This document shows positions 7,780 through 13,955 of a DNA stretch of 18,835 nt, piece by piece. Origin of the DNA: a bacterium (GTDB taxonomy: Bacteria; Bacillota_I; Bacilli_A; RF39; UBA660); assembly GCA_014846175.1 (NCBI GenBank), contig RKAV01000082.1:1-18835 (forward strand), in the 5' to 3' direction. The notes under the pieces were generated by a model. The model saw only the letters and a program-made list of their open reading frames with translations, was not told the origin of the DNA and made no database searches. A program made the translations under genes and the position numbers. Position 1 is the stretch's first letter, and each line of letters starts with the position of its first letter.

Positions 7780-8328
7780 TCAAATACTCTTAAATCAGAA
7801 AATGCCGGTTATGAAATGGTTCAAAAATATCATGAACAACAAGCTAAATCAACAGAAAAAGCTGGAGATGAAATGGTTCAAAAATATCATGAACAACAGG
7901 CTAAATCAACAGAAAAAGCTGGAGATGAAATGGTTCAAAAATATCATGAGCAACAAGCTAAATCAACAGAAAAAGCTGGAGATGAAATGGTCCAAAAATA
8001 TCATGAGCAACAAACTAAATCAACAGAAAAAGCTGGAGATGAAATGGTTCAAAAGTATCATGAGCAACAATCTAAATCAACAGAACCATCTAAACCATTA
8101 ATGTCAGCAGAAAAAATAGAAGAGCAAGAACAATATACTTATGATGGCAATAGAGTATTAAAAGGAAAAACGATTGAATTATATAAAGGCAAAACTGGTG
8201 GATACAAAATTGTTTCTCCTATAGATAATAAACATAACGAAGCAATATATTATAATAAAGATGGTAAAAGAATTCATAGAGCCGTTTATAATCAGGATGG
8301 TCTTGCTGTATTTGAAAGTTATGGATGA
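7123..8328 (+). CDS. Putative T7SS substrate, paralog B with 19-residue tandem repeats
   Basis: A 401-residue paralog of the preceding gene. Residues 1-219 are the shared N-terminal module. Residues 228-322 are five tandem 19-residue units (AGDEMVQKYHEQQAKSTEK and variants), polar and helix-prone, a likely coiled or extended spacer. The tail (about 330-401) is Tyr/Gly/Lys-rich and probably beta, with a YYNKDGKR...YNQDG pattern. The start has a strong AAAGGAGG. The TGA stop sits in a palindrome, and the same frame remains open for 32 more codons to TAA at 8425-8427, so the protein may have lost a C-terminal piece. No immunity or partner gene follows on this strand. Secretion by the T7SS is inferred from locus position. 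Function is unknown; I see no enzyme motif. Confidence 0.7.
   Translation: MAKVSTDGMRGTAGEIKSLIDILKNRATSTAMGAERMSQAASILTGYNGQIVQGTVVNTNQFDGKHVSHYKEYQTWIINTNGVEELASSVAKKAEALGTIASKISGEADVINSISEQIEGYIATIQSTIGDNVSATAAATAFKALGQNGVTKANLAVSGDLINNRDFLDFNQIKTDPNLQGGVLTFEKQDDGTYKVLKNGGGTGYYTTGLAAAFYMKTLSNTLKSENAGYEMVQKYHEQQAKSTEKAGDEMVQKYHEQQAKSTEKAGDEMVQKYHEQQAKSTEKAGDEMVQKYHEQQTKSTEKAGDEMVQKYHEQQSKSTEPSKPLMSAEKIEEQEQYTYDGNRVLKGKTIELYKGKTGGYKIVSPIDNKHNEAIYYNKDGKRIHRAVYNQDGLAVFESYG
7804..8088 (+). repeat. Five tandem 57-bp repeats within paralog B
   Basis: Units begin at 7804, 7861, 7918, 7975 and 8032, each exactly 57 bp (19 codons). Units 2 to 4 are nearly identical in DNA; unit 1 differs at its start (GCC GGT TAT) and unit 5 at its end (CCA for AAA). 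One residue after QQ varies between copies (A, A, A, T, S). Near-identity and exact in-frame length mean copy number could vary by slippage or recombination without breaking the reading frame. Confidence 0.95.
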
Positions 8329-8352
8329 GAAATTTTCTCATCTTATTTTATT
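8324..8352 (+). terminator. Perfect palindrome over the stop codon, terminator-like
   Basis: GATGAGAAATTTTCTCATC (8324-8342) is a 19-bp perfect inverted repeat around one central base, and TTATTTTATT follows. As RNA it would form a 7-bp stem with a five-base AU loop. The paralog B stop codon TGA (8326-8328) is inside the left arm. The T-rich tail is interrupted by A, so termination is likely to be weak. Confidence 0.5.
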
Positions 8353-8427
8353 GATTCAACTAATAAGACAATTTATGATTCTAGTGATGAGTTAACTTTA
8401 AAAGGAAAAAACAGTTCTAAAAAATAA
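8329..8427 (+). pseudogene. In-frame open extension after the paralog B stop (possible lost C-terminus)
   Basis: Reading on in the same frame after TGA gives 32 sense codons and then TAA. The translation starts EIFSSYFIDSTN and ends LKGKNSSKK; it looks like ordinary protein and resembles the composition of the preceding tail. There is no start codon with a ribosome binding site for separate translation. It may be a remnant cut off by a nonsense change, or chance. Confidence 0.35.
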
Positions 8428-8441
8428 ATACTCATACCTAT

Positions 8442-8476
8442 AAAAATAGAAACCGATAATTGATTTCTATTTTTTT
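8442..8476. terminator. Bidirectional terminator between the T7SS locus and the ABC importer
   Basis: AAAAATAGAAA (8442-8452) pairs with TTTCTATTTTT (8464-8474) around an 11-base loop, with T on the right and A on the left. It can therefore act for the + strand T7SS genes and for the - strand permease gene, whose last codons lie within the right arm. Confidence 0.75.
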
Positions 8477-9258
8477 ATAATTATCTTTTCTACTAAGCAA
8501 ATAGCATAGTAGAAAAGAAAGGCAAATACTCCCAGTAAAAATACAGAAGTAATAACTAAATTAATATTGAACACTTGACTACCATACATAATTAAATAAC
8601 CTAATCCTTTTTTAGAAACAAGTAATTCACCCATGATAACACCTATATAAGCCATACTTGTATTAATCTTTAGATTATTAATTATGTTAGAAAAATTACT
8701 AGGTAGAACAACTTTAAAGAATAAATCTTTCTTACTAGCACCTAAACTTTTTAATAAGATTAAATAGTTTTTATCAGTTTCACTAAAGTCATGATAAATG
8801 TTGATAATAGATAAGAATAAACTAATAAGTAAAGCCATAAAAATAATTGATTTAGTACTAGCACCTACCCAAATAATAATTAAAGGTCCAAGAGCTACTT
8901 TAGGAAGAGCGTTAATAACTGTAAGATAAGGATCAAAAACTTTAGCAAGACGTTTATTCCACCATAGGATAGAAGCAATTACTATACCTCCAATAGAAGC
9001 TAGAGAAAAACTTATAATAGTTTCTAATAGAGTAACTTTAATATGTGTAAACAAATTATTACTATCTATTAGTTTTCCTAATGTTTTAAAGATAAGGGAA
9101 GGGCTACTAGTAAGGAAAGTATTAACTATCTTATAATAAGCTAATATTTCCCAAATAACTAGAAATGATATAAGTATCATAACCTGAAAGAATATTGTAA
9201 TTATTTTATCTTTTTTTATTTTTTTTAAGTATTTTTTTCTTTCATCAGATATGTACAT
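8467..9258 (-). CDS. ABC importer permease, SsuC/TauC/ThiX-like
   Basis: This is the membrane channel of a three-gene importer. The 263 residues have a hydrophobic segment near the N-terminus (about 20-41), several more between 75 and 155, and two near the C-terminus (about 200-215 and 235-257), a layout typical of BPD_transp_1 permeases. The cytoplasmic coupling loop carries the EAA-type motif, SLGASKKDLFFKVVLP (171-186), which docks on the ATPase. It begins 14 bases inside the ATPase gene, with GGAGAG ahead of its ATG, so the two are translationally linked. It is closest in pattern to the sulfonate/taurine/nitrate and pyrimidine-precursor importers; the substrate cannot be read from sequence alone. 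Confidence 0.9.
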   Translation of the reverse strand: MYISDERKKYLKKIKKDKIITIFFQVMILISFLVIWEILAYYKIVNTFLTSSPSLIFKTLGKLIDSNNLFTHIKVTLLETIISFSLASIGGIVIASILWWNKRLAKVFDPYLTVINALPKVALGPLIIIWVGASTKSIIFMALLISLFLSIINIYHDFSETDKNYLILLKSLGASKKDLFFKVVLPSNFSNIINNLKINTSMAYIGVIMGELLVSKKGLGYLIMYGSQVFNINLVITSVFLLGVFAFLFYYAICLVEKIIIKK

Positions 9259-10003
9259 CTAAATCTCTCCATATTTCATCATAATAAATACTAAACTCTT
9301 TTCTCTTTCTATTTTCAAATGGTGTTTTTCTATTTTCAAAGTTTATCTCATATACAGATTTTATAGTAGCAGGTCTTTTAGTTAAAACAATAACTATATC
9401 ACTTAAACTAACTGCTTCTGCTATATCATGAGTTACCATTAAAACAGTTTTTCCTTCTTCTTTAATCATTTTATATAAATCATCAGCAAGAGCTACTCTA
9501 GTCATAGCATCAAGTGCTGAGAAAGGCTCATCTAATAATAATATATCGGGATGAATAGCTAGTGTTCTAATAAGAGCAGCTCTTTGTCTCATACCTCCAG
9601 ATAAACTATTAGGATACTTATTCTTAAACTCAGATAATCCATAACTATCTAATAGATAATTAACATAATGAATATTATTTTCTGTCTTAATACCTTTAAT
9701 ATCAAGACCTAAAAGACAGTTCTCTAAAATAGTTAACCAAGGAAATAAACTATCTTTTTGTAACATATAACCTAGAACTATATTTTCTTTATTAAACTTA
9801 ATTTCCCCACTAGATTTATCTTCAAGTTTAGCAAGAATAGAAAGCAAAGTACTTTTTCCACAACCAGAAGGACCTACAATAGATATAAACTTTCCTTTTT
9901 CAACTTTAAATGAAAAATCATCAATTGCTTTAATTTCATCTTTTGTGTCTTGATAATTCTTTTCTAGATGTATTATTTCTAAAATATTATTATTTAATGT
10001 CAT
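9245..10003 (-). CDS. ABC importer ATPase, SsuB/TauB-like
   Basis: The ATP-hydrolysing subunit of the importer, 252 residues, cytoplasmic. All motifs are intact: Walker A GPSGCGKST (44-52), Q-loop Q82, signature LSGGMRQR (134-141), Walker B ILLLDEP (154-160; D158, E159), D-loop SALD, and switch histidine H192. The sequence FSALDAMTR after Walker B is typical of the nitrate/sulfonate/taurine ATPase family. The ATG lies within the end of the substrate-binding protein gene (14-base overlap), and no clear Shine-Dalgarno precedes it, so translation probably depends on coupling. With the flanking permease and binding protein it makes a complete importer. Confidence 0.95.
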   Translation of the reverse strand: MTLNNNILEIIHLEKNYQDTKDEIKAIDDFSFKVEKGKFISIVGPSGCGKSTLLSILAKLEDKSSGEIKFNKENIVLGYMLQKDSLFPWLTILENCLLGLDIKGIKTENNIHYVNYLLDSYGLSEFKNKYPNSLSGGMRQRAALIRTLAIHPDILLLDEPFSALDAMTRVALADDLYKMIKEEGKTVLMVTHDIAEAVSLSDIVIVLTKRPATIKSVYEINFENRKTPFENRKRKEFSIYYDEIWRDLDVHI

Positions 10004-10985
10004 ATTTTAATTTATCATAAGAAACTTTCTTATCAAGTTCATTAGCATTTTTCATAATCTCTTGTAAGTGATCAAAAGATTCTTTCTTATATTCAGTAGT
10101 TTTTGGCCAAGCCTCTATTTTACGATATCTTTTAACAACATCAGTTATATCCTTTAATGAAGTATCAGGAAACTGATTAATAATTGCTTTAGCAACTTCT
10201 TCATCATTAGAATTATGAACAAAATCTAATCCTTTCTGAATAGCATTTCTAAAGCCTTTTATTAAATTATTATTTTTTGTTAAATAACTATTTCTTGCAA
10301 AATAAGTAGTATATGGAACAACCCCTCCAAGCTCTCCAACAGATGCTACAACATATCCATATCCTTGTTTTTCAATTTGTAAGGCATTAGGTTCAAATAG
10401 TGTAACAAAATCACCTTGTCCACCAATGAATGCTGAACTCATCGCAGCAAAGGCAATGGATGTATCTATATTAACATCTTTCTTAGGAACTATATTATGT
10501 TCTTTTAAAGCCCATTCAAAAGTCATTTCTGGCATACCTCCAGCACGACCACCAATTACATCTTTACCTTTTAAGTCATCAAGAGTAAAATTATCAATTT
10601 TCTTTCTCGATACTATAAATGATCCATCTTTTTGTGTTAACTGAGCAAAAGTCTTTAAATAATCTTTTTCACCACCATTATAGACATAAATAGTAGTTTC
10701 ACTACCGGCAAATCCAATATCAGCATCACCTGATAGTACAGCAGCACTAACTTTATCAGCACCTGGAGTTAAAATAAGATTAATGTTAATTCCTTCATCT
10801 TTGAAGTAACCTTTTTCTATAGCAACATACATAGGAGCATAAAAGATAGAGTGGGTAACTTCTGCTAAAGTAACATCAGTATATTCTTTTTTATCATCTT
10901 TCTTGTTATTAAAATTAAATAATACAGAAGAAGCTAAGATAAAAATAATTAAAATAAAACCAATATATATAATATTCTTTTTCAA
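9990..10985 (-). CDS. ABC importer substrate-binding protein (NMT1/THI5, SsuA-like)
   Basis: The ligand-capturing subunit, 331 residues. It has one N-terminal hydrophobic segment (about 5-25), then the two-lobed binding fold with YAPMYVAIEKGYFKDEG (residues 49-65) and LSGDADIGFAGSE, typical of the NMT1/THI5-like and SsuA family. The start is TTG (10983-10985): it lies seven bases from AAAGGAGG, and no ATG fits as well. There is no cysteine in or after the hydrophobic segment, so it cannot be a standard lipoprotein; it is either tethered by an uncleaved signal anchor or secreted. Likely ligands are sulfonates, nitrate-like ions or a thiamine precursor; I cannot choose. On the + strand, ATTATA at 11012-11017 could be the -10 of its promoter. 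Confidence 0.9.
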   Translation of the reverse strand: MKKNIIYIGFILIIFILASSVLFNFNNKKDDKKEYTDVTLAEVTHSIFYAPMYVAIEKGYFKDEGININLILTPGADKVSAAVLSGDADIGFAGSETTIYVYNGGEKDYLKTFAQLTQKDGSFIVSRKKIDNFTLDDLKGKDVIGGRAGGMPEMTFEWALKEHNIVPKKDVNIDTSIAFAAMSSAFIGGQGDFVTLFEPNALQIEKQGYGYVVASVGELGGVVPYTTYFARNSYLTKNNNLIKGFRNAIQKGLDFVHNSNDEEVAKAIINQFPDTSLKDITDVVKRYRKIEAWPKTTEYKKESFDHLQEIMKNANELDKKVSYDKLKYDIK

Positions 10986-11033
10986 ACTAAATCCTCCTTT
11001 CAGTTCAAAATATTATATGTATATTTCTTTTTC

Positions 11034-11062
11034 TTGTTCCTTTATATAAATTTAGTTATAAT
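11034..11062 (+). promoter_or_regulatory. Promoter of the ADP-ribosyltransferase-like gene
   Basis: TTGTTC (11034-11039), a 17-base spacer and a perfect TATAAT (11057-11062) lie just upstream of GGGAGG and the ATG at 11082. The predicted start of transcription falls at about 11069, so the leader is very short. The same 96-base gap must also hold the divergent importer promoter. Confidence 0.6.
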
Positions 11063-11081
11063 TAATTAGGGAGGACTATTT

Positions 11082-11753
11082 ATGGTTTATGAAGATTTAA
11101 AGAAAAAGTTTGAAAACTTAAGTGATGATAATAAAAACGCTTTATTGGTATATAAATCTAGATTGGGTAGAGCAATAAATTCATTAGATATAGATGAGAA
11201 AGAAATAATAGATGTATACAATAAATATAAGGAATTATTAAGTAACCCCAAGAATATGTTTATGTCTTTTACTGTTTTTAAGGATGTATCATTTTCTTCA
11301 CTTGATAGTTTTAAAGAAAGCCTTAAAAATATAAAGGAAAAAGTAATGAATATCAATTTTACTTTAGATGAGGATGTTACTGTTTATCGAGCTTTCTCTT
11401 TAAAAGATAATAGTGATGAACAATTATTAGCAAAAAGTGAATTGATATCAACTAGTTTAAATATTGATACTTGTGATAAATTTCTAGTGGCAGGTAATAA
11501 TATACACTATCTTTATCAAATTAATTTAACTAAATCATCTTTAGTTGCTATATGTCCTTATGCTATTAAAATAGATGGTGATAGATTAATATTATCAAAT
11601 AATGATGTTCAAGAAGAAGTACTTTTAAATAAAGAAAATTATTCTTTTGATACAGTAAAAACTACTATTAAGGAACTAGATAATAACGAAAAATTAGTAA
11701 TAAGGGTACTAGGTGCAAGAGAAATAAAAAAAACTAATACGAGGAAAGTTTAA
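11082..11753 (+). CDS. Putative ADP-ribosyltransferase (R-S-E class)
   Basis: A 223-residue protein with a helical N-terminal region (about 1-95) and a C-terminal domain showing the three signature elements of NAD-dependent mono-ADP-ribosyltransferases in the right order and spacing. These are an arginine at the end of a strand (VYR103), S123-T124-S125 preceded by a hydrophobic strand, and Q177-E178-E179-VLL with the turn NYSF after it. The last matches the ARTT (Q/E)xE motif, where E179 would be catalytic; a Gln two residues before is typical of C3-like enzymes that modify Asn, while Glu is typical of Arg modifiers. No signal peptide, WXG or LXG domain is present, so it is either cytosolic or exported by an unseen route. 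Overall identity to known toxins looks low. Target unknown. Confidence 0.65.
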   Translation: MVYEDLKKKFENLSDDNKNALLVYKSRLGRAINSLDIDEKEIIDVYNKYKELLSNPKNMFMSFTVFKDVSFSSLDSFKESLKNIKEKVMNINFTLDEDVTVYRAFSLKDNSDEQLLAKSELISTSLNIDTCDKFLVAGNNIHYLYQINLTKSSLVAICPYAIKIDGDRLILSNNDVQEEVLLNKENYSFDTVKTTIKELDNNEKLVIRVLGAREIKKTNTRKV

Positions 11754-11768
11754 ACTTTTAAAAATGTA

Positions 11769-11798
11769 TTGTTTTATTTAAAGATATACCTATATAAT
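11769..11798 (+). promoter_or_regulatory. Promoter of the small HTH gene
   Basis: TTGTTT (11769-11774), an 18-base spacer and a perfect TATAAT (11793-11798) precede AGAGGTG and the ATG at 11818. No terminator is visible between the preceding gene and this promoter, so read-through from upstream is also possible. Confidence 0.6.
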
Positions 11799-11817
11799 AC
11801 ACTTAGAGGTGATAAAA

Positions 11818-12117
11818 ATGAATACAGAAGTATTAGAGCATTTAATGAAAGGGAGAAATATTAAGAGTTATTATCAACTAGCTAGGGTTGCACACTTTCC
11901 TTATACTACGTTAATGGATTTAGCTCATAATAGAAGTAATAATCTAAAACATATCAAAACATTAGCTCATTTTTTTGGTATAGATTATAGATTTTTACTT
12001 GGTGGTCTTACTTATTGTACATTAGTTGATGAAAATAATATGGTAAAAACATTCTTACCCATTGATAATTTAGAAAGCAGTAATATTTTTGCTGGTGTTT
12101 TAATGAGAAATTACTAA
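11818..12117 (+). CDS. Small HTH (XRE/Cro-type) DNA-binding protein
   Basis: A 99-residue protein with a lambda-repressor-like helix-turn-helix at about residues 13-60. A helix containing YYQLARVA is followed by FPYTTLMDLAHN as recognition helix, then LKHIKTLAHFFGIDYRFLL, the usual XRE ending. The short C-terminal tail (about 65-99) has no recognisable domain. I chose ATG at 11818 because AGAGGTG lies at the proper distance; the earlier in-frame GTG (11809) is part of that ribosome binding site. It has its own promoter and terminator, so it is a one-gene unit. It could regulate itself or the neighbouring ADP-ribosyltransferase-like gene; nothing in the sequence proves either. Confidence 0.75.
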   Translation: MNTEVLEHLMKGRNIKSYYQLARVAHFPYTTLMDLAHNRSNNLKHIKTLAHFFGIDYRFLLGGLTYCTLVDENNMVKTFLPIDNLESSNIFAGVLMRNY

Positions 12118-12142
12118 AAGGAGGTGTAATCTTCTTTTTTTT
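12116..12142 (+). terminator. Intrinsic terminator after the HTH gene
   Basis: AAAAGGAG (12116-12123) pairs with CTTCTTTT (12131-12138) with one G-U pair, loop GTGTAAT, continuing into a T-run to 12142. The GGAGG inside it looks like a ribosome binding site but has no start codon at a proper distance. Confidence 0.6.
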
Positions 12143-12171
12143 ATGATAGAATATTCTAAGGAGTTGATAAT

Positions 12172-13176
12172 ATGGGCTTTTTTGATAAAATAAAACAAAA
12201 GTTAAAAAAAGAAGAAGTAAAGAATGAAAAGCAAATAGAAGATAAAAGAAAGATATATGATAAGGGATTAAGCAAAAGTAGAAAACAAGTAACATCACTT
12301 CTTTCTGATTTAACACATAGGTATACAAAAATTAATGAAGAGTATTTTAATGAGTTAGAAGAAATATTAATAATGGCTGATATTGGTGTTAATACTGTTA
12401 TGAAGTTCATAGATAGATTAAAAGAAAGAGTTAATCAGGATAAAATTACTGACCCGGAAGAACTAAAAGAAATGATAGTAGATGAATTATTTATTATTTA
12501 TGTTGATGGTGAAGTATTAACTACTAAGTTAGAAACTAGGGAAGAAGGACCTACTGTATATTTATTTGTTGGTGTAAACGGTGTGGGAAAGACTACTACT
12601 ATTGCTAAACTTGCTAATCGTTATGTAAAAGATGGTAAAAAAGTATTATTAGTAGCAGGAGATACTTTTAGAGCAGGAGCTTATCAACAACTAAAAGAGT
12701 GGAGTGAGAGAACTGGGGCATATTTTTATGGAAGAGAAGGAGCAACAGATCCATCTAGTGTTATCTATGAGGGTTGTGAATTAGCATTAAAAGAAAAATA
12801 TGATTATGTTTTTATTGATACAGCAGGGAGATTACAAAATAAGGTTAATTTAATGAAAGAATTAGAAAAGATGAATAAGGTTATTAATAAACTAATACCA
12901 GATTCACCAACTGAAACATTATTAGTTCTTGATGCTTCTACTGGTCAAAATGGAATTAAACAAGCACTTTCTTTTAAAGAAATAACAAATATCACAGGTA
13001 TTGTTCTTACTAAAATGGATGGAACAGCTAAAGGCGGTATTGTACTTGCTATTAAAGAAGAAGTAGGATTACCAGTTAAATTCATTGGATTTGGTGAAAG
13101 AGCAGAAGATTTGCAGGAATTTGATATTGAACAATATATTTATGGCTTATTTAAAGATTTCATGGAGGATGTATGA
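12172..13176 (+). CDS. ftsY: Signal recognition particle receptor FtsY
   Basis: The SRP receptor GTPase, which docks ribosome-SRP complexes at the membrane for co-translational insertion. It has 334 residues: a short charged A region (1-45), the helical N domain (about 46-125) and the G domain. The motifs are G1 GVNGVGKT (134-141), DTFRAGA (164-170), DTAGR (216-220), TKMDGTAKGG (280-289) and the closing GFGE. Short N-terminal A domains are normal in Bacillota. The ATG follows AAGGAG. The TGA stop overlaps the next ATG (ATGA), so the downstream membrane protein is translationally coupled. This is an essential housekeeping gene. Confidence 0.98.
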   Translation: MGFFDKIKQKLKKEEVKNEKQIEDKRKIYDKGLSKSRKQVTSLLSDLTHRYTKINEEYFNELEEILIMADIGVNTVMKFIDRLKERVNQDKITDPEELKEMIVDELFIIYVDGEVLTTKLETREEGPTVYLFVGVNGVGKTTTIAKLANRYVKDGKKVLLVAGDTFRAGAYQQLKEWSERTGAYFYGREGATDPSSVIYEGCELALKEKYDYVFIDTAGRLQNKVNLMKELEKMNKVINKLIPDSPTETLLVLDASTGQNGIKQALSFKEITNITGIVLTKMDGTAKGGIVLAIKEEVGLPVKFIGFGERAEDLQEFDIEQYIYGLFKDFMEDV

Positions 13177-13457
13177 AAAAAAGTATCATAAAGATAAATC
13201 CAAAAGCAACGAAAAAGAAAAAGGATAATACAAAAATATTTATTACTATCCAATTTATTCTTACAATATTATTGTTAGTGCTTGGTATATTATCATTTAT
13301 TTATAAAGATTTATTTTTCTATTTTAAATTGCTTCTTGCTATTACTATTATAGATATGGGAATTAATAATCAATTAATTTATAAAAGATTATATGCTACT
13401 TATGTTTATTTAGGAGTAGGGGTTATTCTTTTGTTAGTAACTTTCTTTGGGGCATGA
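13173..13457 (+). CDS. Small membrane protein between ftsY and ylxM, unknown function
   Basis: A 94-residue protein with a lysine-rich N-terminus (KINPKATKKKKDN) and three predicted membrane helices at about 22-43, 46-64 and 75-92. The positive-inside rule puts the N-terminus in the cytoplasm. I do not recognise a family. It overlaps ftsY by four bases (ATGA) and ends one base before the preferred ylxM start, so the three genes form a tight unit. Such tight coupling with the SRP receptor and an SRP-associated protein hints at a role near protein insertion, but this is only context. Confidence 0.7.
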   Translation: MKKSIIKINPKATKKKKDNTKIFITIQFILTILLLVLGILSFIYKDLFFYFKLLLAITIIDMGINNQLIYKRLYATYVYLGVGVILLLVTFFGA

Positions 13458-13458
13458 T

Positions 13459-13758
13459 ATGGAAGAAATATTATATTATACAATGTTATTTGATTTATAT
13501 GGTGAGTTATTAACTAGCAAACAACAAGATTACTTCAAGGATTATTATTTTAATAATTTGTCATTACAAGAGATAGCTGAAAATTATAACGTTACTAGAA
13601 ATGCTATTCATAATCAACTAAGGGAAGCAAGAGAAAAATTAGAGTATTATGATAAAATACTGTGTTTATCCATTAAACAAGAGAAATTAAAGAAAATAAT
13701 TGCTAAGATAGATAATAATAATATAAAAGAGGAACTGAAAAATATCTTTGATTTATGA
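13459..13758 (+). CDS. ylxM: YlxM-family SRP-associated HTH protein
   Basis: A 99-residue protein matching the YlxM/UPF0122 family: LYGELLTSKQQDYFKDYYFNN (about 13-33) is the family hallmark, followed by a sigma-70 region-4-like HTH, LSLQEIAENYNVTRNAIHNQL. It is a cytoplasmic protein normally encoded with ffh and thought to modulate SRP. I chose ATG 13459 over an in-frame TTG at 13447 because homologs start close to this point and the TTG lies within the upstream gene. It follows the membrane protein gene directly. Unusually, ffh does not follow; a tRNA promoter begins eight bases after the stop. Confidence 0.92.
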   Translation: MEEILYYTMLFDLYGELLTSKQQDYFKDYYFNNLSLQEIAENYNVTRNAIHNQLREAREKLEYYDKILCLSIKQEKLKKIIAKIDNNNIKEELKNIFDL

Positions 13759-13765
13759 AAAAAGA

Positions 13766-13795
13766 TTGACTTAGTTCTTTTTCTTATGTTATATT
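13766..13795 (+). promoter_or_regulatory. Promoter of tRNA-Gly
   Basis: TTGACT (13766-13771), an 18-base spacer and TATATT (13790-13795) preceded by TG (13787-13788), an extended -10. The predicted transcription start is about ten bases before the tRNA. Confidence 0.8.
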
Positions 13796-13811
13796 AAATA
13801 TGTATTTATTT

Positions 13812-13886
13812 GCAGATGTAGTTTAGTGGTTAGAATATGACCTTGCCAAGGTTGTGACGGGGATTCGATTTCCCTCATCTGCTCCA
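13812..13886 (+). tRNA. tRNA-Gly (anticodon GCC)
   Basis: The acceptor arm GCAGATG (13812-13818) pairs with CATCTGC (13876-13882), followed by T and an encoded CCA. The anticodon loop is TTGCCAA with GCC at 13845-13847. The T loop is TTCGATT on a GGGGA/TCCCT stem with one G-U pair. It decodes GGC/GGU glycine codons. Confidence 0.95.
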
Positions 13887-13896
13887 ATTGTAATCA

Positions 13897-13928
13897 ACTT
13901 ACGGACTTATTTGTTCGTAAGTTTTTTT
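13897..13928 (+). terminator. Intrinsic terminator of tRNA-Gly
   Basis: ACTTACGGAC (13897-13906) pairs with GTTCGTAAGT (13913-13922) with one G-U pair, loop TTATTT, followed by a run of T to 13928. Confidence 0.9.
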
Positions 13929-13931
13929 AAT

Positions 13932-13955
13932 AAAAAAATTGAGCTTTCACTCAAT
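13932..13955 (-). terminator. Intrinsic terminator of the DUF2752 gene
   Basis: On the minus strand ATTGAG, loop TGAAAG, CTCAAT is followed by a T-run (A-run at 13932-13938 on the plus strand). The stem overlaps the TGA stop of the DUF2752 gene. Confidence 0.75.

Noticed and set aside
7804..8088. CRISPR array
   Set aside because: The 57-bp units are contiguous with no spacers and keep an open reading frame; they are coding repeats.
7802..8101. Second protein encoded in another frame through the repeat region
   Set aside because: An array of exact 57-bp units keeps any stop-free frame open, and there is no ribosome binding site; it is a shadow of the repeats.
8326..8328. TGA read as tryptophan (Mycoplasma code), making paralog B longer
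   Set aside because: ftsY, the adjacent membrane gene, ylxM and the DUF2752 gene all end naturally at TGA, and Trp is encoded by TGG throughout.
6093..8328. LXG-domain toxins
   Set aside because: No LxG motif or LXG-length coiled N-terminal domain is seen, and no immunity gene follows.
10986..11081. TPP or other riboswitch before the importer
   Set aside because: The gap is only 96 bases, is shared with a divergent gene, and shows none of the conserved riboswitch cores.
11809..11817. GTG start nine bases upstream for the HTH protein
   Set aside because: The GTG is part of the Shine-Dalgarno sequence for the ATG at 11818.
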